A stretch of 55,709 nucleotides of DNA from positions 1-55,709 of the IMG/VR virus record IMGVR_UViG_3300034418_012021; one strand, given 5' to 3'. The position numbers and the translations under genes were made by a program. This document shows positions 34,412-45,100 of the stretch, one piece after another (position 1 is the stretch's first letter; each line of letters begins with the position of its first letter). Origin of the DNA: a virus. The notes below the pieces were generated by a model. It saw nothing but the letters and a program-made list of their open reading frames with translations. It made no database searches and was not told where the DNA came from.

Positions 34412-36586
34412 ATGGCATCACCCAAGATTCAATTTAAAAGGGGTGCGGCTGGAATTGCAGGAACAGTTCCAGCGTTACACCCAGGTGAACCAGCGTTTTC
34501 GACAAACAATTTTGATTTTTTTATTGGATTTGATACTTCTGTAACTGGAAACAAGTTTTTCGGATCGCATAGATATTGGACTAGAGAGAATGGAACCAGG
34601 TCAGCTGGTCTTAATTTAGTTGATAACGCAGGAACAAATTATATTCAACTAAAGTCGCCAGATTCTGTTTCTGGTATTGGAACATATATTCTTCCAGATA
34701 CTAGCAGCATTACAGATGGATATTTTCTCAAGGTTGCTGCGGATGGAACTCTTTCTTGGGATACTGCTGGCGGAACAAATGGAACATTTACAAATCCCAC
34801 CCTACAAGGGATTACAACAATAACTTCCAATGGAGGAGATGCTTTCCTTGATGTAAATGTTCTTGCAGATTTTAGTGCAGGTGCAAATTTCACTAATGCT
34901 GGCGTTACTACAATCGCAACTGCCGATATAAATGGTGGTAACATTGATGGAACTATAATCGGTGCGGCTACAAGTGCTGCAGGCACATTTACAAATCTAA
35001 TAGGTGGTGCTACAACACTTACATCTTTGACATTAGATGGTGGCACTGCAATTACATCAGTAGATACAGATTTAAGTTCCGTATCAAGTTCAGATGATAC
35101 TCTTGCTTCTGCTAAGGCAATCAAAACATATGTCGATGAACAGATAACAGCACAAGATCTTGACTTCGCTGGTGACAGCGGAAATGGTGCTGTTGATCTT
35201 GACTCTCAATCACTGACAATTTCTGGTACTGCCAACGAAATAGAAACAACTGGTGCTGGAACCACACTCACAATTGGTCTTCCAAACGCTGTTTCAGTTA
35301 CAACATCATTAACTGTTGGCGCTGCCGTCACAATTAGTTCTTCTGGTGTTAATGCTGGAGTTAATAGTATTACAGCACAAGATCTTTATGGACATCTTGA
35401 TGCTGGTTATTTAGATATTGTTAATTCGGGATTAAGTACTTTAACTGCACTTGCAGATCAAGATGATTTTGTAGTATTTGATCTTGATGGAACAGTTAAT
35501 AAACTAATTTCTGCAGAATATATTCGTAAATATGTTTACGATAATCTTAGCGGAGACATTAGTGTTGATGGATTAACTGGTATAACTACTATTGCAAATG
35601 ACGCAGTTGGACTTGGAACTCAAACAACTGGTCAGTATGCCAAAACCGTTGTTGGTGGTGAGGGTCTGACTGCCACTACAGCAAACTCTGATGATGCTAC
35701 TAACTATACAATTGACGTTAATGTTGGAACTGGTATCACCATTACATCTGATGCAGTTACATTAAAAGGTGCTGCTTCTTTAACAGATAATACTGTTCCA
35801 TTTTGGGATGATACGAACGGTCAATTGTCTGATAGCATTATAAGTACAGCGACTGTTGGAGGAGCTACAACAATTACAATTGGTGGTCACCTCAACGTAA
35901 CTGGAGATTTTAATGGTGTTATTACTGCAGCGTCTCGTGCTGATAGGGTAGATACCACTGGAGATACTACTGATGCAACTTATTACATGCTCTTTGCAGA
36001 TACTTCTGCAGGAGAAGTGGGCGAGACTGTAAGAGTTAGTGCTGCTGCATCACTCAATCCAAGTGGAACTGGCACATTTAGTGTTGGAACAATTCAAGCA
36101 GGATCTATTAAGTCAACGACTGGATCTAATGCAATTACAATCAATACTTCCGGATCTGTTGAAACTGCAGGAGATTTAACTGTTGCTGGAAACTTGATTG
36201 TTAATGGATCAACAACTCAAGTAAATACATCAGAAATTACAGTTGAAGATCGCACCATTGAACTTGGTGTTGTTAATGGAGCACTTCCAACAGATACCAC
36301 TTGGGATCTTGGAATTCTGATGAATTATGGTGATGCTGGAGTTGGAAAAACTTCTGCTGTTATTTGGGAAGCAACTTCTGGAAGATTTAAACTTGCCGCT
36401 GATTTGGATGAGACTGTTGGAATTACTACAAACGCTCCACAGATTAATGTTTCAACATATGCACCAATTGAGATTTCAGAACTTTGGATTAATAATTCCT
36501 GCACGGGTGGGTCATCGCAAGTAATTGCTTGTTCTGGTTCCGAATTGGTTCTTCAAAACATTACAGTTGACGGTGGATCATTCTGA
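34412..36586 (+). CDS. Tail-fibre protein, 724 aa
   Basis: The N-terminus (KIQFKRGAAGIAGTVPALHP then GEPAFSTNNFDFFIG) is the Mtd-N-like attachment domain of many phage fibres. The body is low-complexity beta fibre rich in Thr, Gly, Ala and Asp, with units such as ADINGGNIDGTIIGAATSA, VDLDSQSLTISGTANEIET and DDFVVFDLDGTVNKL. The C-terminal part has NLIVNGSTTQVNTSEITVED, a segment also typical of marine phage fibres and echoed in the 4385-residue fibre (VDGQTTTINSTELIVDD). No signal peptide, enzyme motif or S74 domain is visible. A terminator follows it. Confidence 0.85.
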   Translation: MASPKIQFKRGAAGIAGTVPALHPGEPAFSTNNFDFFIGFDTSVTGNKFFGSHRYWTRENGTRSAGLNLVDNAGTNYIQLKSPDSVSGIGTYILPDTSSITDGYFLKVAADGTLSWDTAGGTNGTFTNPTLQGITTITSNGGDAFLDVNVLADFSAGANFTNAGVTTIATADINGGNIDGTIIGAATSAAGTFTNLIGGATTLTSLTLDGGTAITSVDTDLSSVSSSDDTLASAKAIKTYVDEQITAQDLDFAGDSGNGAVDLDSQSLTISGTANEIETTGAGTTLTIGLPNAVSVTTSLTVGAAVTISSSGVNAGVNSITAQDLYGHLDAGYLDIVNSGLSTLTALADQDDFVVFDLDGTVNKLISAEYIRKYVYDNLSGDISVDGLTGITTIANDAVGLGTQTTGQYAKTVVGGEGLTATTANSDDATNYTIDVNVGTGITITSDAVTLKGAASLTDNTVPFWDDTNGQLSDSIISTATVGGATTITIGGHLNVTGDFNGVITAASRADRVDTTGDTTDATYYMLFADTSAGEVGETVRVSAAASLNPSGTGTFSVGTIQAGSIKSTTGSNAITINTSGSVETAGDLTVAGNLIVNGSTTQVNTSEITVEDRTIELGVVNGALPTDTTWDLGILMNYGDAGVGKTSAVIWEATSGRFKLAADLDETVGITTNAPQINVSTYAPIEISELWINNSCTGGSSQVIACSGSELVLQNITVDGGSF

Positions 36587-36606
36587 TAATTTAATTAAAT
36601 AATTTC

Positions 36607-36614
36607 AATAAATA
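36607..36614 (+). promoter_or_regulatory. Late-promoter-like AATAAATA overlapping a terminator
   Basis: Seven of eight consensus positions match. It overlaps the first four bases of the terminator stem and lies 27 bases before the next ATG, so a transcript begun here would lack part of the stem. Confidence 0.4.
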
Positions 36615-36641
36615 CACTCAGTTTACTGGGTGTATTTTTTT
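36611..36641 (+). terminator. Rho-independent terminator
   Basis: Arms AATACACTCAGT (36611-36622) and ACTGGGTGTATT (36625-36636) pair with a single G-U; the innermost pairs probably open to give a tetraloop. A run of T follows directly and ends at the next ATG. It closes the transcript of the 724-residue fibre. Confidence 0.85.
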
Positions 36642-36833
36642 ATGTCTGAAGAAGATTTAAAAGCAATAGTAGCAAAATATCAACAAAAAGCATTTGACCT
36701 TTTTAATAAGACAATAGTGTTAGAAACTCAGGTAGAGACTCTGACACAGGCAAATACATCTCTACAAAATGAGTTGGAAAAATTAAAAAAAACGAAAAGA
36801 ACAACTAAAACAGGATCTGAAGATTTTCAATAA
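36642..36833 (+). CDS. Small coiled-coil protein, 63 aa
   Basis: The frame starts at the ATG directly after the terminator T-run; an in-frame GTG inside the terminator stem at 36630 is less likely. The product MSEEDLKAIVAKYQQKAFDL is followed by heptad-like sequence (VLETQVETLTQANTSLQNEL) and a basic tail. It resembles a small coiled-coil protein commonly found among fibre genes of T4-like cyanophages. It may aid trimerisation or attachment of fibres (inference). No Shine-Dalgarno sequence is visible. Confidence 0.7.
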   Translation: MSEEDLKAIVAKYQQKAFDLFNKTIVLETQVETLTQANTSLQNELEKLKKTKRTTKTGSEDFQ

Positions 36834-36851
36834 TCTGAATTAGTTTGACAC

Positions 36852-36859
36852 TATAAATA
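36852..36859 (+). promoter_or_regulatory. T4-type late promoter TATAAATA
   Basis: A perfect consensus in the 80-base gap before the 621-residue fibre, 54 bases upstream of its ATG, which also has GAGAGGT as a ribosome-binding site. Confidence 0.7.
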
Positions 36860-36913
36860 ATAGAGATTCTTATATAAGAATCTATACGGTTTCTACCAAC
36901 TATGAGAGGTTGA

Positions 36914-38779
36914 ATGGCAGATCCAAATATTAGAATTAAAAGGTCTTCTGTACCTGGAAAAATACCAACGTTGGGGCAACTACCTCTAGGTGAGCTAGCC
37001 CTCAACACATATGACGCCGACCTCTTAGTTAGAAGAGAAAGAACCGGAATAGGCACTGACATTGTAAGAGTCGGTGCTGGGGCAACAGTATCTAATGTTT
37101 ATTATGTCACAAAAGACGGAAGCGATACAAATACAGGAAAAAAACTCGGAGACGCAAAAGGAACCCTCAAAGGAGCCCTTGCAATCGCAGAAGAAGGATC
37201 CATTATTAGAATTACTGCTGGATCTTATATAGAAGATAATCCTTTAACTATACCAAAAAAAGTTTCTATAATTGGAGATAGTTTAAGAGAAGTAACTATT
37301 ACTCCACAGAATTCCAATCAAGATCTTTTTTATGTAAGAGAAGGTGCTTATGTTTCGGACATGTCTTTTAAAGGATCTGTAGATTCTGGAAAGGCTTGTG
37401 TTAGATTCGACCCTACAGTTGTTGGATTTACTTCACAATCTCCATACATTAGAAATTGTACAAACTTCATTTCCAATAGTATTGGAATGTTAATTGATGG
37501 TTCTGATTGTATCGGCAAATTGAAGAGTATGGTTGTAGACTCTTTTACACAATACAATCAAGGTGGCATTGGAGTCTCGATTACAAATGAAGGTTATGCT
37601 CAATTAGTTTCATTATTTACCATTTGTAATGATATTTCTGTTTACTGCGGTTCTGGTGGTGCTTGTGATTTAACAAACTCCAACTCATCATTTGGAAATT
37701 ATGCTCTTATTGCTGATGGAGTAGGTCCTAAAAAATATACTGGGATTATTACCAGTGCTGCTTCAGCAAATTCCGATACATTTGTTTTGGATTTAAATGT
37801 TCCAACATTTAATGTTACGAATGCACTATACGATAATACAACTGGTCTTACAACGATAACGGTCAATTCCAATCACAACTTTAATGTTGGTATGGGACTG
37901 ACCATTTCTGGTCTTGGATTTACTTGCACATCTGATGGTGGAGTAACTACAGTAACATATCCATCAGGAAACAGTGGATATATTTTTGAAGTGGTTTCTA
38001 TTCCAAGTTCCACATCGTTTGAAGTTTATGTTGGAGCATCAACTCTTCCCCACACATACACATCTGGAGGAACAGTTGCAATAAATGCAGTAAGACCATT
38101 TGATGGGCAAGTGATTTATATTGAAGATTTATACTATACTGTCGATGATATCATTATTACTAATGGTGGTAGTGGATATACTGAAAACGTTTCAATTAGT
38201 ATTGATGGACCTTTAACTTCTTGGGGAGTTCCTGCAACAGCAGTTGCTGAAGTTAAAAATGGTCAAGTTGTTGATGTTGAAATTGTTTCTAATGGTAGAG
38301 GATACACCCATACTCCATCAATTACTATTGCAGATCCTCAAGGAGCAGGAACAACTGCCATTGGAACTGCGGTTTTAATTCCAACATATTATTCTATTAA
38401 AGAATCTACACCAGTTGTTTCTGGCATTTGCACTATTACAGTAACTGAAAACGTTCCATATTCTGTTGGAGTTGGATCTACTGCGGTTTTCTTCAAACAA
38501 AGTAGAGTTCTTGCATCAGGTCATTCAATGGAATATATAGGTACAGGAACTGATATTGATACCGCATTTCCCCAAGCTGGAGGAATTCCAATTCAAGAGC
38601 AGGAAACTGATTCAAGAAATGGAGGACTTGTTGTATATACTTCAACAGATCAAGCAGGTAATTTTAGAATTGGTGATGGTGTTGTAGTTGACCAACAAAC
38701 CGGAACTATTTCTGGGAGATTTTATTCTAAGAGTTTGTTTTCTACATTAACCCCATTCATTCTAGCATTAGGAGAATAA
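36914..38779 (+). CDS. Tail-fibre protein with beta-helix, 621 aa
   Basis: The N-terminus (NIRIKRSSVPGKIPTLGQLP then GELALNTYDADLLVRRE) is a fibre attachment domain related to that of the 724-residue protein. Residues about 63-300 look like a right-handed parallel beta-helix of pectin-lyase type: YYVTKDGSDTNTGKKLGDAK, then RITAGSYIEDNPLTIPKKVS and IIGDSLREVTITP. Two GSGY units follow (TNGGSGYTENVSISI near 415 and NGRGYTHTPSITI near 457). The end, with GNFRIGDGVVVDQQTGTI, is typical of cyanophage virion proteins. Beta-helix fibres often bind or cleave surface glycans; no catalytic residues can be assigned by eye. Confidence 0.85.
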   Translation: MADPNIRIKRSSVPGKIPTLGQLPLGELALNTYDADLLVRRERTGIGTDIVRVGAGATVSNVYYVTKDGSDTNTGKKLGDAKGTLKGALAIAEEGSIIRITAGSYIEDNPLTIPKKVSIIGDSLREVTITPQNSNQDLFYVREGAYVSDMSFKGSVDSGKACVRFDPTVVGFTSQSPYIRNCTNFISNSIGMLIDGSDCIGKLKSMVVDSFTQYNQGGIGVSITNEGYAQLVSLFTICNDISVYCGSGGACDLTNSNSSFGNYALIADGVGPKKYTGIITSAASANSDTFVLDLNVPTFNVTNALYDNTTGLTTITVNSNHNFNVGMGLTISGLGFTCTSDGGVTTVTYPSGNSGYIFEVVSIPSSTSFEVYVGASTLPHTYTSGGTVAINAVRPFDGQVIYIEDLYYTVDDIIITNGGSGYTENVSISIDGPLTSWGVPATAVAEVKNGQVVDVEIVSNGRGYTHTPSITIADPQGAGTTAIGTAVLIPTYYSIKESTPVVSGICTITVTENVPYSVGVGSTAVFFKQSRVLASGHSMEYIGTGTDIDTAFPQAGGIPIQEQETDSRNGGLVVYTSTDQAGNFRIGDGVVVDQQTGTISGRFYSKSLFSTLTPFILALGE

Positions 38780-38780
38780 T

Positions 38781-39110
38781 ATGGCATTAGCACTAAATGT
38801 ATTCCAAACAGTAACTGCTGTAGTTTCTTTAACGGAAACTGAGGTATATTCAGCACCAACTGGATATACTGGTGTTGTTCTTTTGGCACAAATTGCAAAC
38901 ATTGGATCAACATCTGAAGATATTACATTAGTACATAGAAGAAGCACAACTGATACGGAATTATTGAAGGATTTTCCAATTTCCGGAAATGATACTGCAA
39001 ATTTATTAACTGGAAAATTGGTCCTTGAAAGTGGAGATAAATTAGTATTATCTGGCAGTAATGCTTCAAATTTAAAATTTGTTACAAGTATTTTAGAATC
39101 ATTAAATTAA
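38781..39110 (+). CDS. Small virion protein, 109 aa
   Basis: The ATG follows the fibre stop by one base. The protein (MALALNVFQTVTAVVSLTET, then VYSAPTGYTGVVLLAQIANI, ending LVLSGSNASNLKFVTSILES) is beta-rich, with a single-domain beta-sandwich pattern. Related short proteins follow beta-helix fibre genes in T4-like cyanophages. It is probably a fibre or capsid accessory; function is not established. The gap to the next gene is 23 bases with a T-run but no convincing hairpin. Confidence 0.7.
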   Translation: MALALNVFQTVTAVVSLTETEVYSAPTGYTGVVLLAQIANIGSTSEDITLVHRRSTTDTELLKDFPISGNDTANLLTGKLVLESGDKLVLSGSNASNLKFVTSILESLN

Positions 39111-39133
39111 TCAATACATTTTTTTAACTCAAA

Positions 39134-42100
39134 ATGTCAAAGTATCTTAGCAATCGTCAAAAGAATTTAAAAGTCGGCATAAGTTCTTATTCCGAGAACA
39201 AAACAACTGTTGAAGTTGTCGGTAAGGTTGGTATTGGGACTGCAGCAGCAACTGCTGACTTGGACATTAATGGCGATCTAAGATTGCGCGGAAGTTTATA
39301 TGATAGAGATAATCAAGTAGGTTCTCAGGGTCAAGTTTTAGTTTCTACTGGAGCAGGTGCAACTTGGACAAATATTGATGGAATAGAAACTATTGAAAAT
39401 ATTATAAATACTACATTAACTGGTGTTGAAATTGAGGAAGAAGGTGTAGGTATTGGTACTGGTTACCATACCATAAATTTTGTTGGAGCAGGAGTTACTG
39501 CAACTGGTGCTGGAACAACAGCAACTATCACCTTTACTCAGCAAGTAGGAATTCAAGGTACTCAAGGTGTTCAAGGCACTCAAGGTATCCAAGGTACTCA
39601 AGGTATCCAAGGTACTCAAGGAACACAAGGCACTCAGGGTGTTGATGGAATACAAGGTACTCAAGGCGTTCAAGGAACACAAGGTACTCAAGGTCTCCAA
39701 GGTACTCAGGGTGTTGATGGAATACAAGGTACTCAGGGCACTCAGGGGGTTCAGGGCACTCAAGGTGTTCAAGGAACACAGGGTACTCAGGGGGTTCAGG
39801 GCACTCAAGGTACTCAAGGTATTCAAGGGACTCAAGGTACTCAAGGGACTCAAGGTACTCAAGGTATTCAAGGGACTCAAGGAACACAGGGAACTCAAGG
39901 TACTCAAGGTACTCAAGGGACTCAAGGTATTCAAGGTATTCAAGGGACTCAAGGAACACAGGGAACTCAAGGTACTCAAGGTCTCCAAGGTACTCAGGGT
40001 CTTGATGGAATACAAGGTACTCAGGGTGTTCAAGGGACTCAAGGAACACAGGGAACTCAAGGTGTTCAAGGAACACAGGGAACTCAGGGGGTTCAGGGCA
40101 CTCAGGGAGTTCAGGGCACTCAAGGTACTCAGGGCATTCAAGGGACTCAAGGAACACAGGGAACTCAAGGTGTTCAAGGAACACAGGGTACTCAGGGGGT
40201 TCAGGGCACTCAAGGAACTCAAGGTACTCAAGGTGTTCAGGGAACGACTGGTCCTGTAGCTGGATCTGCGGAACAAGTTGTATATAAAGATGGTTCGAAT
40301 AATCCAGCAGGATCGGATAATTTAACCTTTAATGGCAATGATTTATTTGTCGGTAGAGATGTTACTATAGGTAGAGATTTATATGTTGATGGAAGTGTAA
40401 CAATTGGTGGTACTTCTGCAACATTATTCACAGAAACTCTCAGAATCAGTGATGCGGACATTATTCTTGGATATAGAACTGATTCAAATGGAAATGATGC
40501 ATCAACTGATACAACAGCAAATCATGGTGGTGTTGCACTTGCATCAACAGAAGGTACTCCATTAGTCAGTCTTAATGTAGCAGGAATTGAAACTCTTCCT
40601 CCCACATATAAGAAGATTATGTGGTTCAAAGAAGGAACCTTCTCTGGTCTTGGAACTGATGCCTGGTTGACTAACTATGCTCTTGGAATTGGTCTGACTG
40701 ATATGCTTTCCGGAACTGCTTTGGCAGTTGGTGGTGATATTGATATTCATGGTGCACTATATGATACAAACCACCTTAAGGGAGATTCTGGAGATATTCT
40801 AGTTTCGACTGGAACAGGTATATCTTGGACAGACCCATACGCAGCAGGAATACAGGGAACTCAAGGTGTTCAGGGTACTCAAGGTACTCAAGGTACTCAA
40901 GGTGTTCAGGGAACACAAGGAACTCAGGGTACACAAGGAACTCAGGGTACACAAGGTGCCCAAGGAACTCAAGGTACTCAAGGTGTTCAGGGAACACAAG
41001 GTATTCAAGGCACTCAAGGTATTCAAGGTACTCAGGGAACTCAAGGTGTTCAGGGAACTCAAGGTGTTCAGGGAACACAAGGTACTCAAGGTACTACAGG
41101 TGTCCAAGGCACTCAAGGTGTCCAAGGCACTCAAGGTGTCCAAGGAACTCAGGGTGTTCAAGGAACACAAGGTACTCAAGGCACTCAGGGCATTCAAGGA
41201 ACTCAAGGTGTCCAAGGAACTCAAGGTGTTCAGGGAACACAAGGTACTCAAGGCACTCAGGGCATTCAAGGAACTCAAGGTGTCCAAGGAACTCAAGGTG
41301 TTCAGGGAACACAAGGTACTCAGGGCATTCAAGGAACTCAAGGTACTCAAGGTACTCAAGGCACTCAGGGTACACAAGGCATCCAAGGCATCCAAGGCAC
41401 TCAAGGTACTCAAGGAACTCAAGGTACTCAGGGTACACAAGGTACTCAGGGCATTCAAGGTACTCAAGGTACTCAAGGTACTCAGGGTACACAAGGCATC
41501 CAAGGTATCCAAGGTATCCAAGGAACTCAAGGAACTCAGGGCATTCAAGGAACGCAAGGAACTCAAGGAACTCAAGGAACTCAAGGAACTCAAGGAACTC
41601 AGGGCATTCAAGGAACTCAAGGTACTCAAGGTACTCAAGGTACTCAAGGCATCCAAGGTATCCAAGGTACCCAAGGAACTCAAGGTGTCCAAGGAACTCA
41701 AGGTGTTCAGGGAACACAAGGTACTCAGGGCATTCAAGGAACTCAAGGTACTCAAGGTACTCAAGGTACTCAAGGCATCCAAGGTATCCAAGGTACTCAA
41801 GGTACTCAAGGTACTCAAGGCATCCAAGGTATCCAAGGTACCCAAGGAACTCAAGGTGTCCAAGGAACTCAAGGTACTCAAGGAACTCAAGGTACTCAGG
41901 GTACACAAGGCATCCAAGGCATCCAAGGCACTCAAGGTACTCAAGGAACTCAAGGTACTCAGGGTACACAAGGCATCCAAGGCATCCAAGGCACTCAAGG
42001 TGTTCAAGGAAGACAAGGAACTCAGGGTATTCAAGGTACTCAGGGAACTCAAGGTACTCAAGGCACTCAGGGTACAACGGGACCAGTAGCTGGATCAGCA

Positions 42101-45100
42101 AATCAAGTTGTTTACAAAAATAGTTCTAATATTGCAACAGGTTCTACAAATTTAACTTTTGATGGAACTTCTCTATATGCAAATCAGATTAATGGACCAG
42201 CAACCTTTGTAATTGATCCAACAACAATCGGTGACAACTCAGGAACTGTTGTTATAAAAGGTGACCTTCAAGTTGATGGACAAACAACAACAATAAATTC
42301 AACAGAACTTATTGTAGATGACTTAAATATCACTCTAGCTTCTGGTGCAGCAGATTCTTCCGCAGCAGATGGAGGTGGTATTACTCTTGATGGTGCAAAT
42401 GCAAGTTTAACGTATGCATCCACTGGAGATAAGTGGGTATTCAATAAAGCACCTTATTACAATGCTGCTAGGTTACTTACAACTTCCGATGAAGGAAGTG
42501 GAAATGGTTTAGATGCAGACACTGTAGATGGTCTTGAGGCATCATCATTCTTCAGAGCAGATACTTCAAACTCTGTGGATGTAAGATTGTCAATTGGAAA
42601 TGGTAGAGGTGTTAGATTCTTTGACAGTGATAACTATAAAATTTGGATGTCATCAAGTAATGATAGTACTTGGGGAGGAAGACTAGATTCGACTTCCGAT
42701 TTTAATATGTACTTCAGGATGACTGGAGGTACAAACAGAGGATTCGTATTCCAAAATGGAACTTCTGAGTTGTTCCAGATTGAATCGGACGGTCAAGTAA
42801 GAGTTGCTTCTAATAACATTTATGCAGGTAATGCTAATACGGTATGGCACGCTGGTAATGATGGAGCATCATCAGGTTTAGATGCAGACTTGCTTGATGG
42901 ACAAGAAGGTTCTTACTACATCAATACATCGGCAAATTCTCAAACTAAAACTGGAGATTTGACCTTAAGTGGTAATTTAACCCTTTCAGGATCATTTATT
43001 GATTCGACAGTAAGTTCTGGAACTACAGGATACGTTTTACAGTCAACTTTAAGTGGAACTGAGTGGGTTGATCCCACGACTGTTGCTGGACTTCAAGGCA
43101 TCCAAGGCACTCAAGGTATTCAAGGAACTCAGGGAACTCAAGGTACTCAGGGAACTCAAGGTACTCAGGGAACTCAAGGTACTACAGGTGTCCAAGGAAC
43201 ACAAGGTACTCAAGGTCTTCAAGGAACACAAGGTACTACAGGTGTCCAAGGAACTCAAGGTGTTCAGGGAACTCAAGGTACTCAAGGTCTTCAAGGAACT
43301 CAAGGAACTCAAGGCACTCAGGGCATTCAAGGAACTCAAGGTGTCCAAGGAACTCAAGGTGTTCAGGGAACACAAGGTACTCAAGGCACTCAGGGTACAC
43401 AAGGCATCCAAGGCATCCAAGGCATCCAAGGTACCCAAGGAACTCAAGGTGTCCAAGGAACTCAAGGTACTACAGGTGTCCAAGGTACTCAAGGTACTCA
43501 AGGCACTCAGGGCATTCAAGGAACACAAGGTACTACAGGTGTCCAAGGAACTCAAGGTACTCAGGGAACTCAGGGTGTTCAAGGAACACAAGGTACTACA
43601 GGTGTCCAAGGTACTCAAGGTACTCAAGGCACTCAGGGAACTCAGGGTGTTCAAGGAACACAAGGTACTACAGGTGTCCAAGGTACTCAAGGTACTCAAG
43701 GCACTCAGGGCATTCAAGGAACTCAAGGAACTCAGGGAACTCAAGGTGTTCAAGGCAGACAAGGTACTACTGGACCAGTAGCAGGTTCTGCAAATCAGGT
43801 TGTATATAAGGATGCATCAAATAACCCAGCAGGTTCAGCAAACCTTACTTTTGATGGTGGAACACTTACTGCAAGCAATTTAACAGTTACTGGTGCTTCT
43901 ACATTCCAAGGTAATGTAGATCTTGGTGATAATGATAGATTGAGATTTGGTGATAGTCAAGACTTACAGATTTATCATAATGGATCTAATAGTGTTATTC
44001 AGGATACCGGAACTGGTTCTTTAATACTGGGCGGTTCAAATTCTGTAGAAATTAGAAATGGTGCAGTAAATGAAACTGCAGCAAAATTCATTACAGATGG
44101 AGCAGTAGAACTCTACTACGACAACTCCAAGAAATTTGAAACCACTGCTGATGGTATTTTAGTTAATCCAAATGTAGGTCTCGGAACAACAGCAGGAAAT
44201 GCTGATGCAACTCAAGACCTTGCAGTATTCAAAACTACAAATAGCAATTCATCACTACTCAAAATTACCGAAACAAGAGATGTAGATGGAACTAATTGGA
44301 TTTCTGCTTATACCAGAATTCAGAAGACCACTGATGTAACCGACCAGGCATATATCCAGTTCAATGGTGATGGTAATACCTATGGAATGGAATTTGGGAC
44401 AATAGATGATGAAAAGTTTGCAGTATTCAGACGAGATGCAGAAGTAGAACTCTACTATGATAACTCTCTGAAATTTGAAACCACTGACTATGGAATCTAT
44501 GTAACGGGTGCTGGGAATACATCAACAATTGCAGGTGCAGCAAACCTTGTTCTTGATCCAACTGCTGTAGGTGATAATACAGGAACAGTTATCATCAAAG
44601 GCGATCTTCAAGTTGATGGAGATACCACAACAATCAACTCTACAACTTTAACAGTAGACGATAAGAATATTACTCTTGCTTCTGGAGCAGTTAATGCTGC
44701 ATCTGCAGATGGTGCAGGAATTACAGTCGATGGTTCCAATGCAACATTGACTTATGCATCCACTGGAGATAAGTGGGTATTCAATAAAGCACCTTATTAC
44801 AATGCTGCAAGATTACTGACAACTTCAGATGAAGGAAGTGGAAACGGACTTGATGCAGATACTGTAGATGGTCTTGAGGCATCATCATTCTTTAGAGCAG
44901 ATGCTGGAAATACTGTAGATGCAAGAATTGCCGCTGCTAATGGTAGAGGAATTAGATTCTATGATAATGATGGATATAAGATCTATATGTCATCATCGGC
45001 AGATGCAACTTGGGGAGGAAGATTAGATACAACTTCAGACTTTAATATGTACTTCAGAATGACTGGAGGTACAAACAGAGGATTCGTATTCCAAAATGGA

